Below are positions 54,674 to 64,000 of a stretch of 64,000 nt of DNA, piece after piece. Below the pieces are notes generated by a model. It saw only the letters and a list, made by a program, of their open reading frames with translations, was not told the DNA's origin and did no database searches. Where the stretch lies: the NCBI GenBank assembly GCA_015680905.1, contig CM027381.1:84531501-84595500 (forward strand). Reading direction: 5' to 3'. Each line of letters begins with the position of its first letter. Position 1 is the first letter of the stretch. Made by a program: the position numbers and the translations under genes. This DNA is from Coptis chinensis. Taxonomy: Eukaryota > Streptophyta > Magnoliopsida > Ranunculales > Ranunculaceae.

Positions 54674-55893
54674 GTGGATTATTATTCTCCATCCTTTTCC
54701 TTAATGGACGAAGACACCATAGAAGAAGTCCTTCTTCATCTTCCTGTCAAATCACTAGTTAGATGCAAGTGCTTATCAAAAAGATGGAATCAATTCATAT
54801 CTCACAACTCCTCTTTTCGTCGAAGGTATGTCTCAATAATTAATCCTACAACTCCTCACATTTTGGGATTTTTCTTTAGTAGTTTTTTTAGTATGGAAGG
54901 ATCAAAGAAAATTAATGTTCCGGTTCGATTCTTTCCAACTTCAATTGAAGGTTGCAAACTTATTAAAGGAGTAGAAACATGGGGTGCTCCATCTCCTTTT
55001 GACCAGTCACTTAGTTTTATGGGTCTACATGGTCAAACAATCTATCCACGGGGTTCTTGTAATGGTTTCTTACTTTGTACTTCAGAAGAGTATAATCCCA
55101 TAAACTATTTTATCTGTAATCCAATGACCAAACAATGGGTTTCTCTACCACCAGCCAACATCACAAGCTATTTGGTTGCCCATGGATTGATTTGCCAAGC
55201 TAATACTGCTTACTTTAGTTTTGATTTGGTTAAGTATAAAGTTGTCCGTGGCGTATGGCAGAAACCAAATATATGAGAGAGTTTTATAATATTGTAACAA
55301 TTGAACTCTTCTCTTCAGAGGTTCCGCAATGGCAGGTTATGAATATTACTTGCCCATTTGACTTTGTCTTTGTTTTGGATAATCGTCCGGCGATTGTTCG
55401 TGAAGAAGAAGGGAGATTTTACTGGATTGCTTTTACACAGGATGCCATAAAACATGTTGCCATATTCGAACAAGGTAAAGAAAATTTGGATTTGGTTGCA
55501 TTGCCAGGGGGAGTACAAAGTATAGGTAGTGTTGGTCTGGGTCAGTCAGACGAGCGTATTCTATATGCACGACATGATCTTTGCAATCTTGAAATATGGA
55601 TACTCAACGAGGAGAATACATGTAGCAGAGAGTGGTCTCTGATTCAAAAAGTAAGTCTGCAGAGTCCATTGAAACAGTATCTGAAAATATGTTCATTCCA
55701 GAATTTTGCAATAGTAGCGTTTCACCCCCAAAATCCTCTGGTTATTTTCGTTTATAGCAGTAAGAAGATGGTCCGGTATGATGTTGAAAATTGTAAGTTC
55801 GAGTTGGTTTGTGATTTTGTGGCCAATGGTTGGAAGGACTATTACTTCTTCTTTCCATACATATGGCCTCATTGGCCACCATTTTTCCTTTGA
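54674..55893 (+). CDS. F-box protein with F-box-associated domain, one frame break
   Basis: F-box proteins bring substrates to SCF ubiquitin ligases. ATG 54674 opens MDYYSPSF, then the F-box (EDTIEEVLLHLPVKSLVRCK, about residues 13-50) and a plant F-box-associated region (RGSCNGFLLCT, ICNPMTKQWVSLP). This frame ends at TGA 55274-55276. The protein continues in another frame, open from 55255, with WQVMNITCPFDFVFVLDN, HDLCNLEIWILNEENT and KMVRYDVENCKFELVCDFVA, ending at 55893. Together about 400 aa, normal for the family. The shift lies between about 55180 and 55275. It may be a real lesion, an assembly error or an unseen small intron. No target protein can be named. Confidence 0.8.
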
Positions 55894-58056
55894 ACTGTTT
55901 TAAATAAACTAGTAGTGCGGAAGTTAAGTGTTCTCAAATTCGCCTTTGTGTGGGCATGTTCTTTACATTAGGTTATTTGCTTAGATTAGATTTACTTTCA
56001 TATGTGCTGAAGGCTTTGTTATCTGCTCCATTCCATAGTCTAAACTCTAAACAGCACATATAAAGCCATTTAAATTTTGGATGTAATATTGTAATGTAGT
56101 TTATATTTATTCAAACTACAGTATAACTAAGAATCAATACCATGCTTCCATTCTCAATTTCAAATAATTTTAGGCTAAACATGATCTACAAAAGAAAAGA
56201 ACAACCCTTGACATGTACCAGTCTAAATTTGAAAACCCAGGAGTTTCATTCAATAGACCCATTCCCATGCAGAGGTTGAACTTGACCTATGCTATTTCCG
56301 CTGATGGTATTGCAATAGCATATTTAGCACATAAAGTTGATCTATCGTTCTGGTATACTGATGATAAACAAAGAAAAACAAACACAGATAAGTAGGAAGA
56401 ACAAACGCAGATATGCCAAACGCAGTAAACTAATAAGTAATAACTAAGTAAATTCAGACCCCAAAGCAGATAGGCCGCCGACTAACCAGATAGAAAAAGT
56501 ACGGAGGAAGGTTAGTGTGATATTCTATTTCAAAATAGAAAGAGAGGGTAATCCTTTTCCCACTGAAAACGAATGCATAAGAAAATAATTCCTGCAGTTT
56601 CTTCTCACTTATACAGATGTTTTTCTGTAGGACTTTCTCAACAATCTTCTTTTTCTTTTTTCTTTTTTCTTTCTTTATCTGGGTAACAATCCTTAAATTG
56701 CAATCCAAAGCAGCATAATTTGCCCTCACAAGGCACTCGTGATAAGTAACAACCTATTAAAACAATCAAGAGATGCTTTCAGACTCGCAAAGTTGGTACG
56801 AAAAGATGGATACATCAGTCACTAGTCTGTACCAATCATAAGAAAGAAACACAAGTGGAACATTGACCATATATATACAACAATATCAGTAAACTGAACT
56901 GAATGTTACAGCTGCAATGAAGGAGATTGAATCCTCTCTGGGATAGTTTAGGGTGAGCCTTATTGAAGTGAAGTACTGGTATAGCATAAATGAAATTTAA
57001 ACAGTTTGATTCTATCCTACATTTTCAGGAAACAAAATTCGTAATAGGTAAAAGATATATTCGGATATAATTGTTGAACCAATTAAGTGTAACAAAATTG
57101 CAAATTTTGAAAAAAATAAAAAATAAAAAAATAATAATAATCAGCATCCTAATTACAGAATTCTAGTGTTAAAGGAAAGGGAACAGAAAACTCACTATAT
57201 CTGTGTCAAAATTACGAAAATGGGCTGGCACCCGAGCAGGCAAATCTATCGTGTATATTAGTATATATATATATATATTGGACAGAACGAGAACATGTAT
57301 AATATATCTTGTACTCTAAGATTTCAAGGATAACACATTCTTAAAAATCAGACACGGTGTACCAATTCACAAGCTTCCAAAGTAAAATTAACCCCCACCT
57401 GCAATCAGCATGCAAACGCTTCTACAAATTCCTTCTTCAGTAATGCAAACATTGCTAAACAAAATGACATATTGGTGGGTTATCCACAAGATAGTTTGTT
57501 TCATAAATTCCACTTTGTTTAATATCCGAAAACAATGAAAGCACAACGACTAATTTAGAACTTTGACCAGGCAGACTAGATGTTCTTAAGGACTTTAACA
57601 AAAGAGCGTCGAAAAGAAGAAAAATTAGGGACTGGATATTCTACGGTACAGGGATAACAAGATTACCGAAATTAAAAACAAACAAAAACCTTAACTATTA
57701 TGAAATACATGTTGACATACCAACGTGGTCTTGCAGGAGAACTACTTTATTGATAACAGGAGAATGGACGAATGGGAACAACTTTGAGAAAGAACTCCAT
57801 GGTTCTTAAGTGCACGGGCAGATTGAATTCTGGAAAGAAGCTTGAGTTAGGGTTTCGAATCGTGTTTGAAAACTTGAGGTAAAAAAGTGCTCCGATCCAA
57901 AAGACCAAATTCAGAGGAATATGCCACGTATCGATGATGACATTGTCGTTACAGCAGACATATATAAGTAAATGCTGCATATCTTGTGCGTGTGGCAGTA
58001 ATGTCATTTGGGTGTGAATATACTGAACCAACTATGTCAAGGAAACGAAATCATAT
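55894..58056. other. Intergenic, no gene recognised
   Basis: AT-rich. TA run near 57259-57278, AAT-rich run near 57105-57140. Open stretches on both strands show no domain. Confidence 0.5.
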
Positions 58057-58272
58057 ATGATTGCAGAAACAATGGATGAGATGCATGAGTATGTTAAAAG
58101 TTCAAATAGTATGCACCACACCTGCAATGAGTCGAGGAACCAAATATTGGAAGCTAGGCACCAAGTGGAGGCTCAACAATTGGATAAATGCGCTGCTTCA
58201 ATTAGGTCCATTGTTGATAAAGATGATGGCACCAAGTTGCAGGCACTAAGATTGGTTCATGTGGGATGTTGA
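58057..58272 (+). CDS. Short ORF, weak resemblance to MYB/SANT-like protein tails
   Basis: A 71-codon ORF rich in charged residues, with a helix-like LDKCAASIRSIVDKDDGTKL and QALRLVHV. The pattern of a conserved Cys-containing helix followed by a 'xALRL' segment recalls the C-terminal part of plant MYB/SANT-like, L10-interacting type proteins, often transposon-derived. In another frame the similarity seems to go on (VEKKNMFRKVK-like) to about 58330, so it may be the last exon of a decayed gene. Low confidence. Confidence 0.25.
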   Translation: MIAETMDEMHEYVKSSNSMHHTCNESRNQILEARHQVEAQQLDKCAASIRSIVDKDDGTKLQALRLVHVGC

Positions 58273-58350
58273 AAAGAAGAATATGTTCCGAAAGGTCAAA
58301 GAAACGAAGCGGTGCTCCAGCAGATTTGACTTCATCTTTCTGTAAACTAA

Positions 58351-59803
58351 GTGGGAACAGTTATATTTACTTGTTAGATATGCTAACAAAAGTCAGTAGT
58401 GTGAGGTTAATATGTTGGAGATATTATATGCAGTGGTGTTTCTTTTGTTCTGTTGAATTTGTTGGCGACATTTTTATGTTGCTACTAAATTGGTGTTCAC
58501 ATGCAATTAGTTTATACACTGTAAATGACAACATTGAATAACATCATTTCCAAAAAACCACTAACTAAAACTACGGTCACTCAGACTCAAAAACAAAGAA
58601 TCAAACAGTAACAACTTAGGAAAATATAGAATAAAACTTTACCAATTGATCCGGGAAGAAAAACGAATAATCAAACTATATATACGACGTCAATTTAATC
58701 ACACGCACCAGTTTCGAGCAGCGAAGGGCCATCAAAATATATAAAGTCTTGAAAAAGTCTTAATTGTTACTGCTGAAATCATTATATTAACCTTTAATCT
58801 GAAACAGCAGGCAGTCTGGAAGAGGACTTCCTTATAAAAGTTTGGGATTTTAGCTTTTACTCCCTGAAATAGTGTCATATTCGGGATTTGGTCCACACTT
58901 CTTCTCTTGTAACTCCAAAAAGAATAAGTGTTTAAATGCTTCGGCCAAAGGCTTTCGGGCTTCGCCGCTGCCGGCCCTCGGACCACGTCAACATTTTCAA
59001 GGATTTTTTTTGAAGGGGATTACTAATTACGTTCAGGGCGAAAGGGGTATGTGGCCAAAATGTGATTTGGTTGGTTTCTGTCCTCCCTCATTTTTCTTCT
59101 CTTTGTCTCTCTCCCACTCTCCACTCCCTCCTCCCTCTCCCTCTCCCTCTTCCTCTCCTTCTCTTTCTCCCTTTCCGGTAACGTCCCCACTGTTATGCAG
59201 TATACTAGTAATACCCCACCCACCACACACACACTAGATAAGCCAATTAGGATCCCCCTCGATGGGAAATTAGGGTAAATTTGGCAACCCTGGGAATTCT
59301 CACATTAATTGATATTCGTGGGTATTACCATTCTCATAGTCTCCTCCCAAATACACCGAAAAAACACATGGTCAACCTAATTTGATTCTTTTTTTTATGT
59401 GTATTTGGATTTTGGAGGAAGACCCTATTTTTATGCATATTTGGAGAGGGAGACTCTAATTTTCCATCTGGGAGATATCCTAATTAGCTCATTTAAGGTG
59501 GGTGGGGTGAATTGTAGGTAATACTAGTTAACCCTCTCATTTTTATTAACATAGAAAGGCAAAGCTGAATGGTAGAAACACATTCAACTCCTCAGTTTTT
59601 CCATTGAAAAGTTTACTAACAAAACAAGCACGATACTATTTCCTATTGCAAGTCTTGAGTTAAATCTCCCTAATCGTAACCTTATAACTTGATTATCAAA
59701 GAATATATACAATATCAATTTAACAAAACAGCTCGGTTTTCGACTCGCGGCTGGGATTCAATTTCAAGAGTATAAATTGAGAGTCACAATTGCCTCCACG
59801 TGA
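58351..59803. other. Intergenic with a pyrimidine-rich tract
   Basis: A C/T-rich stretch at about 59085-59178 of TCTCC and CCCTCT units. A small GC-rich patch lies at 58938-58990. The frames over the C/T tract are repeats, not genes. Confidence 0.6.
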
Positions 59804-59995
59804 GATTAGGACAATATGTTAGAAAAATGGATTTGCACAAATCCATTGAGATATGAATGAGTAATTTGTCTCCTAAGTTATCTCAAATTGAGATAAAAGA
59901 TTAGGACAATATGTTAGAAAAATGGATTTGCACAAATCCATTGAGATATGAATAAGTAATTTGTCTCTCAAGTTATCCCAAATTGAGATGAAATG
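59804..59995. repeat. 95-bp tandem duplication with an inner palindrome
   Basis: Copies begin at 59804 and 59899 (GATTAGGACAATATGTTAG). Each contains ATGGATTTGCACAAATCCAT, a near-perfect palindrome. Confidence 0.92.
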
Positions 59996-60773
59996 GGTTA
60001 ACGTTTCTCTTGAAACAGTACGTAAAGTGAGAAAAACCTTTTCGAAATGGTGTACTGGTTCGAAATAGTGTGCCGAAAAGATGCGACCTTTCGAAATGTG
60101 CACTGGTTCGAAACAGTGCATAATTCCGAAAAGGTGCAACCTTTTGAAAAAGGCACTGGTTCGAAACAATGCTTTATGCCGAAATAGTGTGTCCTTTCGA
60201 AACATGTGACTTTTTAAATAGTTTCTTACTTTTTCCCAAGAGTCACTGTGTTGTTTCAAAGAGGCACCACTCACCTATAAATAGTGGATGAATTTGGAGA
60301 TAAAGACACACCAGATCACACATTTCTGATCTTTCTCTTTTCCCTTTGTTCTTAGTCAAATACTATACTGTGTTCGCTGATTCTATAGAATTGAAGTGCT
60401 AGCTTTCTATAGAAGGAAATCTGTTCTATCTTAGGAGACAGTTTCCCATCAACCTTCAAGCACCGTGAGGGGGAAAATTTGTCTTAAGGACATAGTGAAT
60501 CTTCACTAGGCTTGGATTTAATCATTAGTAATTAAGTTCATTACTTGAACTAAAAGATTTGTTTGTTTGAAAAACTAAAGGTTTGTTCATGATATATTTG
60601 TTATATCAATTTGATTTTCTTGTTTACTTAACAATAAGTATATTTTTGGAATAAGTTTCCTACAAACTTAAGACAGATTTGTTTCTTGGATTGAATTTTG
60701 GTTATTATACTTATTGTTAATGCACTAACAATCATTATTGGTGTGAGACAATATGAAAGTTTCTACAGGTAAA
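59912..60773 (+). repeat. Candidate copia-type LTR
   Basis: Proposed from TGTTAGAAAAATGG to TTTCTACA with a TATA-like CTATAAATAG at about 60275 and a CT-rich leader. No matching partner LTR and no clear primer binding site are in view, so the assignment is tentative. Confidence 0.4.
60040..60215. repeat. TTCGAA-containing repeats, about 50-bp units
   Basis: ACTGGTTCGAAA recurs at 60054, 60102 and 60155, alternating with CCTTTCGAAA-like and CCGAAA blocks: about four degenerate units inside the candidate LTR, upstream of its TATA box. Confidence 0.75.
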
Positions 60774-61395
60774 TACTAGTACAATTCAGTAACACGCAGA
60801 AAGTCAGGTATGTTCTCGGGACCTTGTTCATATTTTTAATATGAACAGTACACATACACTACATGAAACACCATTGATTACACCATGGATGACGTGTAAT
60901 AACAGAAAGTACATTAAATGATGATGTATAGGTGTCATTGATTACGACTTTGACAACAGTCACGTTAATTCACTAGCATGCATTGTTTCAGTAACATGCA
61001 TTAGTAAATGTTAAGGCAAATTTTTTCTATTTGGAAATATGAAAGCCACATGTTAGTAAATAAGGTACGGTTCAAGACTTGAAGTCTTCTTGTCTCTATG
61101 TAAAACGGAACCAATAACTAAGAGAAACAAAGAAAGTATGTTGCCGCAATTTTTTTTTAATGGAGGGCCCAACCGGGTGGTTATATTTTATTAGTGCATG
61201 TCGTATATGGTGGTTACATCTCCTACCCTCAGTTCACTAATATGTTTATATTGAAAAGGTGTGACCCTTTAAAAAGGTGCGCATGTTTGAAAGGACACAA
61301 AACTAAATAAGCGGTACCACACCTGTTGGCAAGAGACGGTTTAGAAACCTTTACAAGGTAATTGTTAGTGCCAGAGACGGTTAAAAGCACGGTCT

Positions 61396-62003
61396 TTGTC
61401 TCTCATACACTGTTTGTCTCTTACTGAAAAGGTACTTTCAACGCCCACTCATTATACCGGAGGTGTTCCATTCTTTCTCTCTCAAACAGAAGCAAGTTCA
61501 CATATTAGTTTAATAGAAATGACAACACCACCAGGTTCTCCTATTCATTCTATTCCTATTTCATTTGCTAGACCTACTAGTCCATTGAATGATATGAACA
61601 TTTTGGTCCCCGATGACGACCTTATGTTCGTAGAGGTGGAACTCAACAACTACGGGTGTCTACTAGCAATGGTGGATACTGGTTCAACTCATACGTTAAT
61701 CTCTGAGTATATATCCGAGGTTATTGGATTGAAACTCATAGAATGTAAAGGCTCTATGAGAGGGCTTGAACCAAGAAGCCGAACCGATTGAAAGGACTCG
61801 CTTTGGAAGTTGACATTAAGATGAACAACTGACGAAGAAAGGTGGACCTGATGATTGCTCGCTTAGACCATTTTCAAGTCATTCTTGGAATGGACTTCTT
61901 GAAAGCAAACAAGATGGTGGTAATGCCACACTTGGGGGGTATTATGATCCAAGATTCCGAGAATCCTTGTTTCATTCCAGATGATAGGAATGGCGGGTGC
62001 TAA
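61396..62003 (+). pseudogene. Ty3/gypsy-type protease fragment
   Basis: Open from 61396 to 61791 with AMVDTGSTHTLIS, a DTGS retropepsin signature. In another frame the second half follows: VDLMIARLDHFQVILGMDFL and a tail to TAA 62001-62003. This is the plant RVP type found in chromovirus-like gypsy elements. A TGA and a frameshift near 61790-61840 break it. It lies between copia-like sequences, so it is a foreign piece. Confidence 0.7.
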
Positions 62004-62372
62004 AAGGGTTCTAAAATTATTTTATTATTTATAAGATGTATGTGTTTTACTATTGCGCCAAAGAGTACCAATAAAGAAAATTGCTTAAGATATTGTTTTG
62101 TAAGCATACTTGTAAGCAAAATTGAGGTCTTAGAAGTGTTTCGACACTATATGAATGATATGTGACATTCTTTAACAAGACGCCTCACTTGAAAAACATA
62201 TATCTAAATGGTTTTCCAATTTATTGACTTCATGAGAAATTGGGAAATGTGGGGGATTATGTATCTCCTTGAATTAATCAATTCAAAATTGGAAATTTGT
62301 TGAAGCATTACTCAAAAGACATCAAATGTGGTGTTTTACTCTAGGAGAGATATATAAATTTCAAGGAAATCC

Positions 62373-62658
62373 TCAAAACAAACGTGCATAGCGAGGTCCA
62401 CTATGGAATCAGAATTCATAGCATTTGACAAGGCTGGAGAAGAAGCTGAGTGACTTCGAAATTTCTTAGAGGAGTGTGGTTACACTATGACAGAGTAGCA
62501 TGTATAACGGGAAGTCTCGACACATACGTCATAGACATAACACCGTTAGACAATTGCTCTCAAATGGAGTTATCTCAATCGACTATGCAAGGTCAAAAGA
62601 TAACATTGCGGATCCGCTTACAAAAGGTTTAACAAGAGAGCAAATGGAATGGGCTTAA
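62373..62658 (+). pseudogene. copia RNase H C-terminal fragment
   Basis: [19 protein letters not shown] and KAGEEAE, a TGA, then LRNFLEECGYTM; after a frame change from about 62506, NGKSRHIRHRHNTVRQLLS and DNIADPLTKGLTREQMEWA. These are standard motifs at the end of copia Pol. The rest of Pol is absent here. Confidence 0.8.
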
Positions 62659-62721
62659 AGCCTTTGAGATAATCAACCAAGAGTCCTCATAATGGAAAAA
62701 CCATCTAGTTGACTGGAGATC

Positions 62722-64000
62722 TGTAACGCCCGTATTTTTAAATACGTATTTTTATATTAATTAATTAATTAAATTTATTTATTTTCAAAATTCGTCGGAT
62801 TGGACTCGGGATACGTGGGCCTGATTTTGGGCCGAAGTAGCTTGGGTTTCGACCCAAAGTATATAAACACTTTTTCTAGAAAATAGGGTTGAGAAAAATA
62901 ACGAGAATATTAAAAATGGAAAGAGAGAAGGTTTCTTTGGAAGCGTTGGAACGAATCGGGCTAGGAGGATTCGGCGAGTCATTCATACGTCGGAGTGAGT
63001 AGATTAGTTTTCTCTCTCGATAATTTGCTCAAAGTTTTTTTTCATTATTCGGTTATTGTTATTAGATCTGTAGTTGTTACATTGGTTTAAACTATCTTTG
63101 AAACTCTGTTGAGACTCGATACTTAAACTGCCGAAAAGCTTCGACAGTTAATTGCGTATAAATTAGCCCCACAGATGTCGGTTTGTGTTTCGTGTAAACT
63201 TCGGTTTTGGAAACTCGAGCTTAACTTTTTCAAGCTCGGAATGGGCGTCAATGGCGCCCCAGCCCTCGGAGTCGCCCCCGTTTCATCATATTGTATAAAC
63301 TATGTTTTTGTTTGTGTTAAACTGTTGTATGTGGTTATGGGAGTGATTGATGATTGGGGATGATTTGGTGGCGGTGGAAGGTCGAGTTCATAAAGCTTGG
63401 AGGGAGAAGCTAATGGCCGTTCTTGCCATTCTTCGGACTTAGGGTTTTCGTTTTTAAATCGTTTGAACTGTGTTTGTTTGATTTGATGGGTGGTCGATGT
63501 TTGGTTGATGTTGGAATGTGGATGGGGTGAAAGTGGAGGTGAAAAAAAGCCATTAATGGCGGTAAAAATCTCGATCTAGTTTGAAGAAGGGTATGGAATC
63601 ACCGATATTAGAGTTTTTGGTTTTGTTAAAGAGGTAGGGGTTTCGATGAGGATCAAAACCGTGTGTTTGAAGTGGGTGGTCGTGTGGGGAACTTGTGGTG
63701 GCCGGATTTTTGGTGGAGGTGGAGGCCGCCGGAGGAGGAAGAAGGTGAACTGTTCACCGATTTGGGCTTGGGCTTTGGGCCTAACCCTTTTGGTTTTATG
63801 TGGGCGGTTCTATTTAAGTTATTTGGGCGGTTCTAATTTTTGTTGTGGTTGGGCCCGATTTTAGTTTAAGTGTTATGGGCGGACCACATCGGTTTGGTTG
63901 GGCCAACTCTTTTTAGTTTTGTGTTGGACCAATTCTTTTTAAATTTTGTATGTGTGGACCGGTTTATATTAAAGTTTTGATTGGGCCAAATCCAATTATT
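62722..64000 (+). repeat. Second copy of the TGTAACGCCCG LTR-like repeat (left part)
   Basis: It starts TGTAACGCCCGTATTTTT and carries TTCGTCGGATTGGACTCGGG, TATATAAACAC and later GGGCCCGATT and GGGCGGTTC blocks shared with 46161-47500. It runs off the window. Open stretches such as 63175-63363 have no domain. It is probably the 5' end of an LTR retrotransposon; if so, its primer binding site and gag lie beyond 64000. Confidence 0.6.

Noticed and set aside
58872-59237. 121-codon ORF ending in a Ser/Pro-rich stretch, and the opposite Arg/Glu-rich ORFs
   Set aside because: Produced by the pyrimidine tract on both strands.

Overview
The window is nuclear DNA of a flowering plant, probably a eudicot. 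Evidence: spliced genes with plant-specific products (a 3-ketoacyl-CoA synthase, the SWI/SNF-associated armadillo protein LFR, an F-box protein) set among plant transposon families (Athila-type Ty3/gypsy, Tork-like Ty1/copia, RNase H-bearing LINEs, Helitrons, a Mutator-like element, Harbinger-type elements). The species cannot be told from sequence alone. No rRNA, tRNA, CRISPR array or bacterial operon was seen.

Layout. (1) 1-12967 is the 3' part of an Athila-type LTR retrotransposon: gag and protease, no reverse transcriptase or integrase, two env-position ORFs, and a 3' region present twice in tandem, each copy ending in a polypurine tract. Its 3' LTR (11114-12967) carries a truncated LINE. 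(2) The LTR element ends inside the Rep gene of a minus-strand Helitron; 12968-21300 is a stack of Helitrons joined head to tail, with a second LINE, tandem duplications and a TA microsatellite. (3) About 22000-30900 is a decayed Mutator-like element: transposase on +, a ULP1-like cysteine protease gene on -, scattered CATGCA/TGCATG palindromes between, and a third LINE near its right side. (4) 31282-38956 is the genic island: KCS and LFR, both on -, with two small inverted-repeat transposons (35014-35410; 39018-40315, the latter 155 bp upstream of the LFR start). (5) 40550-41831 is a solo LTR related to the first element, with a perfect 5-bp target duplication. (6) 42440-55893: a broken F-box copy, then a LINE (43757-54461) into which a copia element (44213-53370) inserted; the copia holds a further LTR-like insert (46161-about 49516) with a W-box-rich minisatellite; then a nearly complete F-box gene. 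(7) 55894-64000: mostly anonymous sequence, a candidate LTR, a gypsy protease piece, a copia RNase H piece, and a second copy of the LTR-like repeat seen inside the copia.

How it fits together. Insertion order can be read from interrupted repeats: Helitron, then Athila element, then LINE; tandem repeat, then small TIR element; LINE, then copia. Almost every transposon ORF has stops, frameshifts or lost catalytic residues, so the mobile elements look dead. KCS looks intact over two exons. LFR has all eight exons with consistent splice phases but one missing base in exon 3, and the F-box gene also has one frame break; these two single-base faults in otherwise good genes may be assembly errors or real pseudogenes.
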